Below, piece by piece: positions 36,030-44,542 of a DNA stretch of 64,000 bases. The notes under the pieces were generated by a model, which searched no databases, was not told the origin of the DNA, and saw only the letters and a program-made list of their open reading frames with translations. Numbering within the stretch: the first letter of the stretch is position 1; every line of letters begins with the position of its first letter. Location of the stretch: contig CAMDDJ010000003.1 of the NCBI GenBank assembly GCA_945891385.1, positions 1 to 64,000 of the forward strand, given 5' to 3'. The position numbers and the translations under genes were made by a program. The DNA is from Candidatus Kuenenia stuttgartensis (GTDB lineage Bacteria; Planctomycetota; Planctomycetia; Pirellulales; UBA1268).

Positions 36030-36057
36030 TGACCCTGCCGTTCGGACCTGTAGGATA
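36030..36057 (+). promoter_or_regulatory. Predicted promoter of the 36157 gene
   Basis: TTGACC (36030-36035) and TAGGAT (36052-36057) are 16 nt apart; the expected start near 36064 gives a leader of about 93 nt. It resembles the promoter at 35072 in the spacer as well as in the boxes. Confidence 0.5.
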
Positions 36058-36156
36058 CGAGAGGCTGATGGAAGGCGGTGGAGGCGGCTCCGTCGACCTT
36101 CTCCAGACTTGCCACTCACTCGCTCGTCGTTCGCTTGCCTTTGAAAGGGTTTCGCC

Positions 36157-36540
36157 ATGATTCAGCGCACTGTTTCGGTCGCTGCCGCCTTCGCGGTTGT
36201 CGTCGCCATCTCCGCCAGCGTGTTCGCCGGCGGTGGCACGCAGATTCCGATCCGGATGAAGAACGTCGGCCCGGCCGCGGTGGCCGTCGCTGCTGGACCC
36301 AATGCCGCGACCGAGAGCCAACTGATCAGCGGTGCCCGGACGCTGGCTGCCAACGGAATCTCGCAGTTCTCGGTGCCGCAGGGCTCCTTCAAGGCACTCG
36401 CGGCCAATCCCAGCACCCCTTCGACCGTCAACAAACTGCGGACCTTCGACACCCGCACGTTCAAGACGATTTATCTCTATGCCCAGCAGGACGGCACCAC
36501 GGCGACGCTCGTCGGCGCTCCTGGTGGCGTCAAGTTCTGA
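36157..36540 (+). CDS. Small secreted protein of unknown function
   Basis: 127 residues, ATG with AAAGGG upstream. A signal peptide ends SASVFA, and the mature part starts GGGTQIPIRMKNVGPAAVAV. It is rich in Ala, Thr and Gly and looks beta-stranded (FKTIYLYAQQDGTTATLVG), with no cysteine. No known family. It has its own promoter candidate and a strong terminator, so it is a single-gene unit, possibly abundant. Role unknown. Confidence 0.78.
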   Translation: MIQRTVSVAAAFAVVVAISASVFAGGGTQIPIRMKNVGPAAVAVAAGPNAATESQLISGARTLAANGISQFSVPQGSFKALAANPSTPSTVNKLRTFDTRTFKTIYLYAQQDGTTATLVGAPGGVKF

Positions 36541-36596
36541 GCGAAGCCGGTGGCGATCGCCCGATCGCTGCCAGGATGAGCGACTGACAAGACATG

Positions 36597-36630
36597 ACGG
36601 CGGACGGATCGGCTTCGGTCCGTCCGCCGT
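36597..36630 (+). terminator. 12-bp hairpin terminator
   Basis: ACGGCGGACGGA (36597-36608) pairs perfectly with TCCGTCCGCCGT (36619-36630) around a 10-nt loop, then TCTCGTTC. It lies 56 nt past the stop at 36540 and 21 nt before lnt, so it probably insulates lnt from upstream transcription. Confidence 0.7.
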
Positions 36631-36651
36631 TCTCGTTCAAGGCACCAGGCC

Positions 36652-38220
36652 ATGACCGCCGACTCCCGCCCCGCGCTCTGGATTGCGGCGATCGTCAGCA
36701 CGGGGGTGCTCGTGGCGGCGCCCTGGCTCGCCGAAGAACTGGTGCCGGCAGGTTGGCTCGGCTGCGGCGGAGGGCTGATGCTCGTCACCGGCCGCCGCGG
36801 CTGGCGAACGGAACTCGCCGTGCTGGCGGCTGCCACGCTCTCCATTGGCCTGGCCTTTCACTGGACGCCGGCGGTGCTCGCCGATGCAACCCGCTCGAGC
36901 ACTGCTGTCGGGTTTGCCTTCGCCACGCCGATCGTGCTCTGGGATGCCTGCCGGCTGGCGATCCCTTTCTGGCTCGTCGCCCGGTTCATCTCCGACCCGC
37001 GAAACGCCTGGCTCCCGGCCGGACTCGCCGCCGTTGTGGTGGAGGCCGTGATGCCGGGGGTGTTTCCCTGGAAGCTGGGCTACTCACAACTGGCCTGGCT
37101 GCCGGTGGTGCAGTCGGCCGATCTGCTCGGTCCGGAGGGCCCCACCTTCATGCTGTTCGCCGCCGCCGGGGTGCTCGTCGTGCTCGGCGGGCTTCTGTCT
37201 CAACACCGCGGGACCCCAGCCACGTTGATCGCCGTTGCCGCCGTGGGTGTGACGGTCGCGAATCTCGCCTACGGCTGGTTTGCCATGGGGCGGGAGACGG
37301 CCCGGATCGCCGCCGCGCCGAGCCTGCGGCTGGCGCTCGTCCAGGCCGACCCCGATCACGCCACCGCGGTGGAGACGCTCCAATCGTTGTCACGCCGGGC
37401 CTGCGGTGACGCCCTGCGGCCCGAACTCGTCTGCTGGCCGGAGTGCAGCGGGGGCTCGTATGAAGAGGGGCTGACGGCCTTTGCCGATGAAACGGAGGTG
37501 TTTCGTCGATCCCGCGAGCCGCTTCGGGGTCTGCGGCCGTGGCCCAAGCCGGACTGTCCTCTCTTGTTCGGTGGCCGCATCTACCGCGGCTATCGCGAAA
37601 AACCCGAGCGGATCTATCAGGCGGCCCTACTCCTCGACGAGCGCGAGGCACTGGTCGGTTCATACCACAAGCGGCACCTGATGCCGTTCGGCGAATATGT
37701 TCCCTTTGCCGACGTGATTCCGGAACTCAGGCTCTCGTTTCCCGTGACTGTGCCTTACGACACGGGCGGCGAGCCGGAGGTGATCGTCTGTGGACCAGCC
37801 CGGATCGGTAGCCTTCTCTGCTACGAAGACATGGTGCCGGTCGCGGCGGCGGCGGTCGTCGAGCGGTCGGCCAACCTGCTCATCTCACTGATTCACGGGG
37901 CGGCCTTCACCAACCCGCTCACGCTCCTCCAGCACCGCCTCCTCGCACAGCAACGCGCCATCGAACTGCGGCGGTGTCTGGTGCGGTGCAGCTCCACGGG
38001 CGAGACCTGTGTGATCGAGCCGACGGGCCGAATCAGCGGGCGGCTCCCGCTGGGTGTCGAGGGAATCCTCCTGGCTGACGTGCCCCTCCTCGAAGGCACC
38101 ACGGCCGCAACCCGCCTCGGCTCTGCATTTCCCGCGGCCTGCGGGCTTGGACTCGGCGGTCTCGCGGCGGGCCGCAGGCTGCGGAGATTGGGGGCTCTCG
38201 GCCGTGGATGCGAGGCCTGA
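36652..38220 (+). CDS. lnt: Apolipoprotein N-acyltransferase
   Basis: 522 residues. The N-terminal third is membrane (about six helices to residue 210), and the C-terminal part is the nitrilase-like catalytic domain. The triad is E264 (VCWPECSGG), K340 (SYHKRHLMPFGEYVPF) and C390 (GSLLCYED). It transfers the third acyl chain to lipoproteins in the inner membrane. NLLISLIHGAAFTNP replaces the usual NLSNDAWFG-type segment, a modest divergence. Several lipoproteins in this window would be substrates. Confidence 0.9.
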   Translation: MTADSRPALWIAAIVSTGVLVAAPWLAEELVPAGWLGCGGGLMLVTGRRGWRTELAVLAAATLSIGLAFHWTPAVLADATRSSTAVGFAFATPIVLWDACRLAIPFWLVARFISDPRNAWLPAGLAAVVVEAVMPGVFPWKLGYSQLAWLPVVQSADLLGPEGPTFMLFAAAGVLVVLGGLLSQHRGTPATLIAVAAVGVTVANLAYGWFAMGRETARIAAAPSLRLALVQADPDHATAVETLQSLSRRACGDALRPELVCWPECSGGSYEEGLTAFADETEVFRRSREPLRGLRPWPKPDCPLLFGGRIYRGYREKPERIYQAALLLDEREALVGSYHKRHLMPFGEYVPFADVIPELRLSFPVTVPYDTGGEPEVIVCGPARIGSLLCYEDMVPVAAAAVVERSANLLISLIHGAAFTNPLTLLQHRLLAQQRAIELRRCLVRCSSTGETCVIEPTGRISGRLPLGVEGILLADVPLLEGTTAATRLGSAFPAACGLGLGGLAAGRRLRRLGALGRGCEA

Positions 38221-38350
38221 GCGGCCGACCGGCCTTGCGGTGACGCCCGGAAGTGTGGGATAGCCCCGCGCGACGCCGCGTTTTGCCGAGTGTTGTCCGG
38301 ACCAGCTGCGGCGGGTCGATCCCGGGAACGAACCCAGCCAAAGTCGTTAC

Positions 38351-38404
38351 CCCCTGCCAAAGCGGATACCCCTGCCAAAGCGGATACCCCTGCCCATGCG
38401 GATG
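38351..38404 (+). repeat. Three tandem 18-bp units spanning a start codon
   Basis: CCCCTGCCAAAGCGGATA occurs at 38351-38368 and 38369-38386, and a diverged third unit (CCCCTGCCCATGCGGATG) at 38387-38404 contains the ATG of the TylF-like gene at 38396. The period equals six codons, and the downstream reading frame runs open through the repeats (PLPKRI units). It may be a slippage product that changed the 5' end of the gene. The 175-nt gap after lnt holds no other feature. Confidence 0.75.
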
Positions 38405-39127
38405 CCTCGCTTGTTTCGAAAGCCCCGCTCGCGTCGCAGCCCGACGCTCCCTCCCGACCTTGATCCGGTCGCCCGGCGGGTGATCGAGCGGGTGGCTCCA
38501 TACACGATGACCAGCCCGGAGCGGATCCTGGCGGTCCGCGACGCCGTCACGCATGTCTGCCGGCACGGGATCGAAGGAGACATCGTCGAATGCGGTGTCT
38601 GGCGCGGCGGCAGCATGATGGCCGCCGCCCTGACGCTTCTCGAACTCGGCCATGCGCGACCGCTGCATCTCTTCGACACCTTCGAGGGCATGCCGCCGCC
38701 AGGATCGATGGATCGCGACATCGGTGACGTCGCCGCCGAGGAACTGCTGGCGGTTGAGGATCGGGAGACCGGCAGCACCTGGGCCTTCGGTCCGCTCGCC
38801 GAGGTCCGGCAGAACCTGGCATCAACCGGTTATCCGGAGCATCTCGTCCGCTATATCCAAGGACGGGTCGAGGAGACGCTTCCCGAGCGGGCGCCCCCGC
38901 GGATCGCCGTGCTTCGGCTCGACACCGATTGGTACGAATCGACCAGGCACGAACTGATCCATCTCTTTCCGCGGCTTGCCGTCGGGGGTGTCCTGATCAT
39001 CGACGACTATGGCCACTGGAAGGGTGCCCGGCAGGCGGTGGACGAATACCTCTCAGTGACCGGCGTCCAACTCTTTCTGTCTCGGATCGACTACACGGGA
39101 CGCATCGCCGTCAAGCTTGCATCCTGA
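38396..39127 (+). CDS. TylF/MycF-type O-methyltransferase
   Basis: 243 residues. Motifs of the macrocin O-methyltransferase family are seen: GIEGDIVECGVWRGGSMMAA, LFDTFEGMPPPG, VLRLDTDWYESTRHELI and LIIDDYGHWKGARQAVDEY. These supply SAM and metal binding. Family members methylate sugars in antibiotics and also in bacterial surface glycans. The start lies in an 18-bp tandem repeat and the frame is open upstream, so an alternative CTG start at 38354 or further up cannot be excluded. It is the first of four glycan genes on this strand. Confidence 0.85.
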   Translation: MRMPRLFRKPRSRRSPTLPPDLDPVARRVIERVAPYTMTSPERILAVRDAVTHVCRHGIEGDIVECGVWRGGSMMAAALTLLELGHARPLHLFDTFEGMPPPGSMDRDIGDVAAEELLAVEDRETGSTWAFGPLAEVRQNLASTGYPEHLVRYIQGRVEETLPERAPPRIAVLRLDTDWYESTRHELIHLFPRLAVGGVLIIDDYGHWKGARQAVDEYLSVTGVQLFLSRIDYTGRIAVKLAS

Positions 39128-39142
39128 CCCCTCTTGGACCTC

Positions 39143-39979
39143 ATGTCGTCTGTTCCCATGATCCGCTTCGCCTCCCGCCGCCGTCCTCGACCGATCACCA
39201 GCAGCCGGCTCAATCTGGGCTGCGGCGAACATCGGCATCCGGATTGGACCAATGTCGACCTGGCTCCGGCGGGCGACGACGTGATTTCCTGTGATCTCCG
39301 GCAGCCGCTTCCGTTTCCGTCGGAGTCGTTCACGGCCGCCTATGCAGCGCACGTCCTGGAGCACCTCGCACCGATCGAGGCTCGGCGGCTGCTCGGCGAG
39401 ATGCGGCGGTTGCTCGCATCCGGCGGGATCGTGCGGATCGTGGTTCCCGACCTCGAGGGGATCGTGCGGGCGTACCTCACGAGCCTGGAGCAGGCGGCCG
39501 CGAGCCCCACTCCGGACCGCCGCTGGCAGCACCGCTGGATGACCGTCGAACTGCTCGACCAGCTCGTGAGGGGCCGCTCCGGTGGTGCGATGCGCCGTTG
39601 GTGGAGCTGTGAACCGGTGCCGTGTCGGGAGTTCATCGAGTCGCGGCTGGGGCAGGAAGCGGCTCGCGGCATCGCCGCCCTCGCGGCGCACCGCGAGCTC
39701 CACGCCGAGCCGCTGATGCCGCCGGGCGAGATCCTGCTGGCCGAGCCGCCAAGTCCGCGCGAGGTCGCCCGATTCGAGGCCCGCGGCGAGCGACACCGCT
39801 GGATGTACGACCGGATCTCGCTCGCCGATCTCCTCGTCGAGGCCGGCTTCACGGATGTCCGGCAGACCGACGCCGTGACGTCGCGGATTCCCGACTTCGC
39901 CGCGGCTCGGCTCGATGCCGACGAGTCAGGCCGCCCCCGGAAACCCGACTCGCTCTACCTCGAGGGCGTGAAGACATGA
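39143..39979 (+). CDS. Class I SAM-dependent methyltransferase
   Basis: 278 residues from the ATG at 39143 (a TTG at 39134 is also possible). The methyltransferase core has motif I RLNLGCGEHRHPDWTNVDL, DLRQPLPFPSESF, AAHVLEHLAPIEARRLLGEM and GGIVRIVVPDLEGIVRAYL. The DEPxxE-like long insert and a C-terminal DRISLADLLVEAGF resemble methyltransferases in lipopolysaccharide and capsule clusters. The target is unknown, perhaps a sugar or lipid carrier. It overlaps the following glycosyltransferase by 4 nt. Confidence 0.8.
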   Translation: MSSVPMIRFASRRRPRPITSSRLNLGCGEHRHPDWTNVDLAPAGDDVISCDLRQPLPFPSESFTAAYAAHVLEHLAPIEARRLLGEMRRLLASGGIVRIVVPDLEGIVRAYLTSLEQAAASPTPDRRWQHRWMTVELLDQLVRGRSGGAMRRWWSCEPVPCREFIESRLGQEAARGIAALAAHRELHAEPLMPPGEILLAEPPSPREVARFEARGERHRWMYDRISLADLLVEAGFTDVRQTDAVTSRIPDFAAARLDADESGRPRKPDSLYLEGVKT

Positions 39980-41391
39980 TGTCGGCCGCCGTGCCTCGGA
40001 ACCAGCCGCGGATCGCTTGTCTGGCAACCCACGGGGGCCACGCCGGCGGTGCCGCGATTGCGATGGAACGGCTGGTGTCCGGCCTGCGCGGTGCCGGCGT
40101 TGACGTCGGAATCGTCACCCGGGCGAATTGTCCGTGGCCGCCCGCGATCCGCCGGCTCGACCGACGGATCCGCCGGAAGATCCGCCATGGTCGCACGCCG
40201 CTGTCCAACACGCTGTTCACGGCCGACTGGCCGGCCTGGGATCTCTCGAGCCACCCGGCCGTGACCCGCAGTAACGTCGTGAATGTCCACTGGGTGGCGG
40301 GGTTTCTTGCGGCCGAGGGCATTCGCCGGATCGTCGCCTCGGGCCGACCCGTCGCCTGGACGCTGCACGACATGCGGCCCTTCACCGGCGGTTGCCACTA
40401 CGCGGCAGGCTGCACCGGCTTCACGACCACCTGTCAGGGCTGCCCGCAACTGGCTCCGACCGTTGCGGAACTGGCAGCCCGCGGGCTGGCCCGCTCCCGC
40501 CGTCGACTCCACGGCGTCCCGCTGACCTTCGTCGCGCCGAGCCACTGGCTGGCGGGCGAACTCGCCCGCTCGAGTCTCTTCGATCCCGACAGCCACGCGG
40601 TCCAGGTCATCCCCAACGGCATCGATCTCGCTCTGTTCACAGCCGGTGACAGGGCCCAGGCCCGGCGGGCGTTGGGCCTGCCCGCCGAGGGACTGGGGAT
40701 CCTCTTGGGCAGCGTGTCGCTCGACGAGCGGCGGAAGGGAGGCGACGCAGCCGTGGCGGCGATCGCTCGCACGGCCGCAGATGTCGCTGCGTCGTCCGAC
40801 GCCGGTCCGCAGCCCTTCGTGGTGACGTACGGGGCCGGTGGATCGACCGTGCCCGGCCTGCCGTGTCGGCATCTGGGCACGGTGAACGAGGCGGGAGTCC
40901 GCCAGGCGCTCCATGCCTGCGACGTGCATCTCACCATGGCCCGCGAAGACAACCTGCCCAACACGGTGGTCGAGGCGATGGCCTGCGGCGTGCCCGTGGT
41001 GGCGGCTGCGGCCGGAGGCCTGCCCGAGATGATCGCTCACGACCGCACCGGCTGGCTCGTGCCCGTCGATGACACCGCGGCAGCCGCAGCGATTCTCGGA
41101 GCGTTGTGCCGGGATCCGCTCCGGGCCGCCGCAGCCGGCCGCGAGGCCCGTCGCCATGCCGAAGCCGCCTGGGACGTCCGGCTCCAGACCACCCGCTACC
41201 TCGAGCTGGCCCGGAAACTCACGGCTGGGCATGCGCCGTCCACCAACGGCAATGCTGCCTCCGGCGGCGACGGCGTCCCTGCGCCGCTCACGCCGGCCGT
41301 CGCGCCCTTCGCCCATCCGGCGGCTCGACTGCGGGCTCCACTTCGCCGCCTCCGCCGCACCGCGTCGCTCCCGTGGAGGCGAGCCGCCTGA
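39976..41391 (+). CDS. Family 4 glycosyltransferase
   Basis: 471 residues from the ATGATG at 39976. The GT-B fold is seen with an N-terminal ATHGGHAGGAAIAMERLVSGL, WTLHDMRPFTGGCHYAAGC, IPNGIDLALF and the C-terminal GT4 signature REDNLPNTVVEAMACGVPVV. The CHYAAGCTGFTTTCQGCPQL segment with four cysteines is typical of WcaC-like enzymes of exopolysaccharide clusters. It uses a nucleotide sugar to extend a glycan chain. The C-terminus past about residue 400 is Pro/Ala-rich and likely disordered. Confidence 0.88.
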   Translation: MMSAAVPRNQPRIACLATHGGHAGGAAIAMERLVSGLRGAGVDVGIVTRANCPWPPAIRRLDRRIRRKIRHGRTPLSNTLFTADWPAWDLSSHPAVTRSNVVNVHWVAGFLAAEGIRRIVASGRPVAWTLHDMRPFTGGCHYAAGCTGFTTTCQGCPQLAPTVAELAARGLARSRRRLHGVPLTFVAPSHWLAGELARSSLFDPDSHAVQVIPNGIDLALFTAGDRAQARRALGLPAEGLGILLGSVSLDERRKGGDAAVAAIARTAADVAASSDAGPQPFVVTYGAGGSTVPGLPCRHLGTVNEAGVRQALHACDVHLTMAREDNLPNTVVEAMACGVPVVAAAAGGLPEMIAHDRTGWLVPVDDTAAAAAILGALCRDPLRAAAAGREARRHAEAAWDVRLQTTRYLELARKLTAGHAPSTNGNAASGGDGVPAPLTPAVAPFAHPAARLRAPLRRLRRTASLPWRRAA

Positions 41392-41423
41392 GCTTGCGCA
41401 TCAACGTGACCCAGAGCCTCCCC

Positions 41424-42419
41424 ATGCCGCCGCTCGACGCCGCCGACTTCACGGCGGCGGTGTTTCCCGAGCACGCCTTTCCGCCACTGCCGGAACACGC
41501 CGACGAGTACTACGCCGCCTGCCGCCGCGGCTACGCCATCATGGCCGCCAGTCGTGTCGCGATCGCCGGCCTGGCCCGCAACGTGGGAGCGATCCTGCCG
41601 CTGACGATCAAACGGGTGGAAAACCTGGCCCGCTGCTTCGCCGACTATCGGGTGGTCGTGTTCGAGAACGACTCCGAAGACGACACCAAACTGCTCCTGG
41701 CCCGGTGGGGCCGAGGCAATCGGCGAGTCTTGGTGACGAGCGAGGATCTCGCTGACCCAGTGAACCCAACCACCCGCTGTCTCGACCGTGCCGCGCGGAT
41801 GGCCTTCTACCGCAGCCGGTGCCAGGAGACAGTCCTCGACCATTGCCACCGGTACGACGCGGTCATGCTGCTCGACTTCGATGTGCAGGGCGGCTTCAGC
41901 ATCGACGGCGTGGCCAACAGTTTCGGCCATCCCGGCTGGGACTTCGTCGGTTCCAACGGTCTGATCTGCCGGCGGGACGGCCTGCGGATGAATGCCCTGC
42001 GGCAATACGACACCTGGGCCTTGCGGTTCGACGCGGCGCTCACCCCGCTCTCGACGGCGGCGGCTGGAGGCATGGTGTACGACCGCGGCGCCGGGCTCGT
42101 CCCTGTGACGAGTTGCTTCGGCGGTCTCGGGATCTACGCGCTGGACGCCTACGCCGCGGGCCGCTATGGCACCGACGATCTCGAGCATGCCACGTTCCAC
42201 CGAACCATGATCGCCGAGGGCTATTCACGGCTGTTTCTCAACCCCAGCCAGCTTGTGATCTACGGCCGGCGGCATCGGTTCGGCGACGGCGTCGTCGCGA
42301 GGTTGCTCCAGGGCTGGGCGCGGCTCGGCGGCCGCCAACGGAGCGACGAACTCTTCGCCCGAACCCGGCGGCTGGCGGCCGGTCCTGTCCCTGCGCCGGC
42401 TCGCCGCCGCGCAGCCTGA
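41424..42419 (+). CDS. CAP59/GT69-like glycosyltransferase
   Basis: 331 residues from the ATG at 41424; there are in-frame GTG and TTG starts at 41406 and 41394, and GGAGG at 41375-41379 suits an earlier one. The sequence shows VVVFENDSEDDTKLLL (80-92), YDAVMLLDFDVQGGFSIDG with a DxD-like pair, WDFVGSNGLICRRDG and YDTWALRFDA. This pattern resembles cryptococcal mannosyltransferase 1 (CAP59, GT69) and its bacterial relatives. The donor is unknown; mannose is possible, given gmd nearby. It follows the GT4 gene closely. Confidence 0.72.
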   Translation: MPPLDAADFTAAVFPEHAFPPLPEHADEYYAACRRGYAIMAASRVAIAGLARNVGAILPLTIKRVENLARCFADYRVVVFENDSEDDTKLLLARWGRGNRRVLVTSEDLADPVNPTTRCLDRAARMAFYRSRCQETVLDHCHRYDAVMLLDFDVQGGFSIDGVANSFGHPGWDFVGSNGLICRRDGLRMNALRQYDTWALRFDAALTPLSTAAAGGMVYDRGAGLVPVTSCFGGLGIYALDAYAAGRYGTDDLEHATFHRTMIAEGYSRLFLNPSQLVIYGRRHRFGDGVVARLLQGWARLGGRQRSDELFARTRRLAAGPVPAPARRRAA

Positions 42420-42443
42420 CGCAAAAAGGGGACGCAGTTCGTT

Positions 42444-42472
42444 GCCCGCCACCCAGGCGGCGGGAGGCGGGC
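42444..42472 (+). terminator. Possible terminator after the glycan genes
   Basis: GCCCGCC (42444-42450) pairs with GGCGGGC (42466-42472) 25 nt past the stop, preceded by AAAAAGGGGACGCAG. No T-run follows. The rest of the 148-nt gap before moxR shows no clear promoter. Confidence 0.4.
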
Positions 42473-42567
42473 GAGCCGGCGCGTGCAGCGTCTCGAGCGG
42501 GGAGGCATACTAGGCGGGTCTGGGTGGCCCGCGCCGCCGTGTTCCCTGTTCCCCTCCGGGAGACCCG

Positions 42568-43593
42568 ATGGCCACCGTTTCCGACGCCGCCCGGCTGGGC
42601 GATGACGATGTCGCCGCGCTCGACCGCCTTCGGGCGATCCACGCCCGGCTCAAGGCCGAACTCGGCCGGGTGATCATCGGCCAGGAGGAGACGATCGAGC
42701 GGCTCGCGATTTGCCTCTTCGCCCGGGGGCATTCGCTGCTGATGGGCGTGCCGGGCCTGGCCAAGACGCTGCTCGTCAGCAAGCTGGCCGAAACGGTGTC
42801 GCTCAAGTTCAGCCGGATCCAGTTCACGCCCGACCTGATGCCGATGGACATCACCGGCACCGATATTCTTCAGGAGACGGCCGACGGGCGACGGGAATTC
42901 CACTTCGTGCCCGGCCCGGTGTTCGCCAACATCGTGCTGGCCGACGAGATCAACCGCGCGCCTCCCAAGACCCAGGCCGCGATGCTCGAGGCGATGCAGG
43001 AGCACCGCGTGACCGTGGTGGGCAAGACCTTCAAGCTCGAGCCACCGTTCTTCGTCTTGGCCACGCAGAACCCGGTCGAGCAGGAGGGCACCTACCCGCT
43101 GCCGGAGGCCCAGCTCGACCGGTTCATGTTCCTCGTCGAACTCGACTACCCGAGCGAGGAAGAGGAGGTCGCGATCGCCCGGACCACGACCGGCGAGGCC
43201 CCGCCTGCGCTCGAGCATGTGCTCACCGGTCCCGAGATCGTCGAATATCAGCAGCTGGTGAGGCGGGTGCCGGTGCCCGACCACATCTACCGATTCGCGG
43301 CGCGGCTCGTGCGAAAAACGCGGCCGCGCGGCGAGACCGCCCCCGCCTGGCTCAAGCCGCTCGTCTCCTGGGGGGCGGGGCCGCGGGCCGTGCAATATCT
43401 CGTGCTCGGGGCCAAGTCGCGGGCTGCCCTGGCAGGCAGCTACATGGCGCGGCTTGAGGACGTCGAGGCGGTGGCGGCGCCGGTGCTCACCCACCGGCTG
43501 ATCACCACCTTTGCCGCCCAGGCCGAGGGCATCGACGCCAAGGCGATCGTGGCCCGACTGGTCAAGGAAACGATTGACGAAGAGGCGGGGTGA
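42568..43593 (+). CDS. MoxR family AAA+ ATPase
   Basis: 341 residues. AAA-3/MoxR motifs are Walker A MGVPGLAKT (59-67), FTPDLMPMDITGTDI, Walker B IVLADEINRAPPKTQAAML (122-140), VTVVGKTF and FVLATQNPVEQEGTYPLPEAQLDRF. These ATPases act as chaperones that load or activate VWA-domain partners; the four genes behind it include three VWA proteins. It is the first gene of the operon that runs to 56587, and a 10-nt gap separates it from the DUF58 gene. Confidence 0.92.
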   Translation: MATVSDAARLGDDDVAALDRLRAIHARLKAELGRVIIGQEETIERLAICLFARGHSLLMGVPGLAKTLLVSKLAETVSLKFSRIQFTPDLMPMDITGTDILQETADGRREFHFVPGPVFANIVLADEINRAPPKTQAAMLEAMQEHRVTVVGKTFKLEPPFFVLATQNPVEQEGTYPLPEAQLDRFMFLVELDYPSEEEEVAIARTTTGEAPPALEHVLTGPEIVEYQQLVRRVPVPDHIYRFAARLVRKTRPRGETAPAWLKPLVSWGAGPRAVQYLVLGAKSRAALAGSYMARLEDVEAVAAPVLTHRLITTFAAQAEGIDAKAIVARLVKETIDEEAG

Positions 43594-43603
43594 GGGCCCC
43601 GTC

Positions 43604-44542
43604 ATGTTCTCCGACCGCCAGCCCCGCAGCTTTCTCGATCCGGCCGCACTCGCGCGGCTCGCGGGTGTGCCGCTGGTCGCGCGACGGCCGATGGTGGGCA
43701 GCGTGTCGGGCCGGCATGCGAGCCCCCATCGAGGCTCGAGCGTCGAGTTCGCGGAATACCGCAAGTATGTACCCGGCGATGATCTGCGGCGGCTCGACTG
43801 GCGGGCCTTCGGCCGATCAGACCGGTTTTACGTCAAGGAATATGAGGCCGATACCAATCTCCGGCTCATGCTCGTGCTCGACACGAGCGGGTCGATGGCC
43901 TACCACTCGATCAAGCCGGCGGCCGTCCCGGGAGTCCAGCCGCTCTCGAAGCTCGACTACGCCCGGCGGATCTGCGGCGGGCTCGGGTATCTCGCCAGCC
44001 AGCAGGGCGATGCGGTGGGCATCACCTGCGCCGCCGGTGGAATCGTGCGGAGCCTGCCGGCCCGGCGGAGTCCGGCCCATCTGCGGCTGGTCTTCGATGT
44101 GCTCGACGAGGCCGCGCCCGCGGGGCCCACGCGGCTGCCCGACGTACTGCACGAACTGGCCGAGACGACCCGGCAGCGGGCGCTGGTCGTGATCGTGTCT
44201 GATTTGTTCATGCCGCCGGAAGACCTGGCCAGTGCCTTCGGCCACCTCCAGTTCCGACGGCACGACGTGGCGGTGTTTCAGCTGCTCGATCCGCAGGAGC
44301 TCGCCTTCGACTTTCAACGGCCGACCCGGTTCCTCGACCTCGAAGGCGGCGGCACGATCTTCGCCGATCCGATCGAGATCGCCGACCGCTACCACCAGGC
44401 CGTGGCCGCCTATCTCGAGCAGCTCCGCGGGATCATGCTCGAGACGGGCGTGGACTATCACCGGGTGGCCACCGACGGGCCCGCCGAGCAGGTGCTGGCC
44501 CGGTTTCTGGTGGGCCGGGCGGCCGGGAGGAGCCTGCGATGA
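43604..44542 (+). CDS. DUF58 domain protein with VWA-type MIDAS
   Basis: 312 residues from the ATG at 43604. The DUF58 signature is VPGDDLRRLDWRAFGRSDRF (57-76), preceded by RGSSVEFAEYRKY. A MIDAS metal site, DTSGSMAY (93-100), follows in the VWA-like region, and ALVVIVSDLFMPPEDL is another VWA strand. The function is not known; DUF58 proteins are partners of MoxR ATPases in assembly of membrane complexes. Its last four bases overlap the start of the next gene. Confidence 0.9.
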   Translation: MFSDRQPRSFLDPAALARLAGVPLVARRPMVGSVSGRHASPHRGSSVEFAEYRKYVPGDDLRRLDWRAFGRSDRFYVKEYEADTNLRLMLVLDTSGSMAYHSIKPAAVPGVQPLSKLDYARRICGGLGYLASQQGDAVGITCAAGGIVRSLPARRSPAHLRLVFDVLDEAAPAGPTRLPDVLHELAETTRQRALVVIVSDLFMPPEDLASAFGHLQFRRHDVAVFQLLDPQELAFDFQRPTRFLDLEGGGTIFADPIEIADRYHQAVAAYLEQLRGIMLETGVDYHRVATDGPAEQVLARFLVGRAAGRSLR

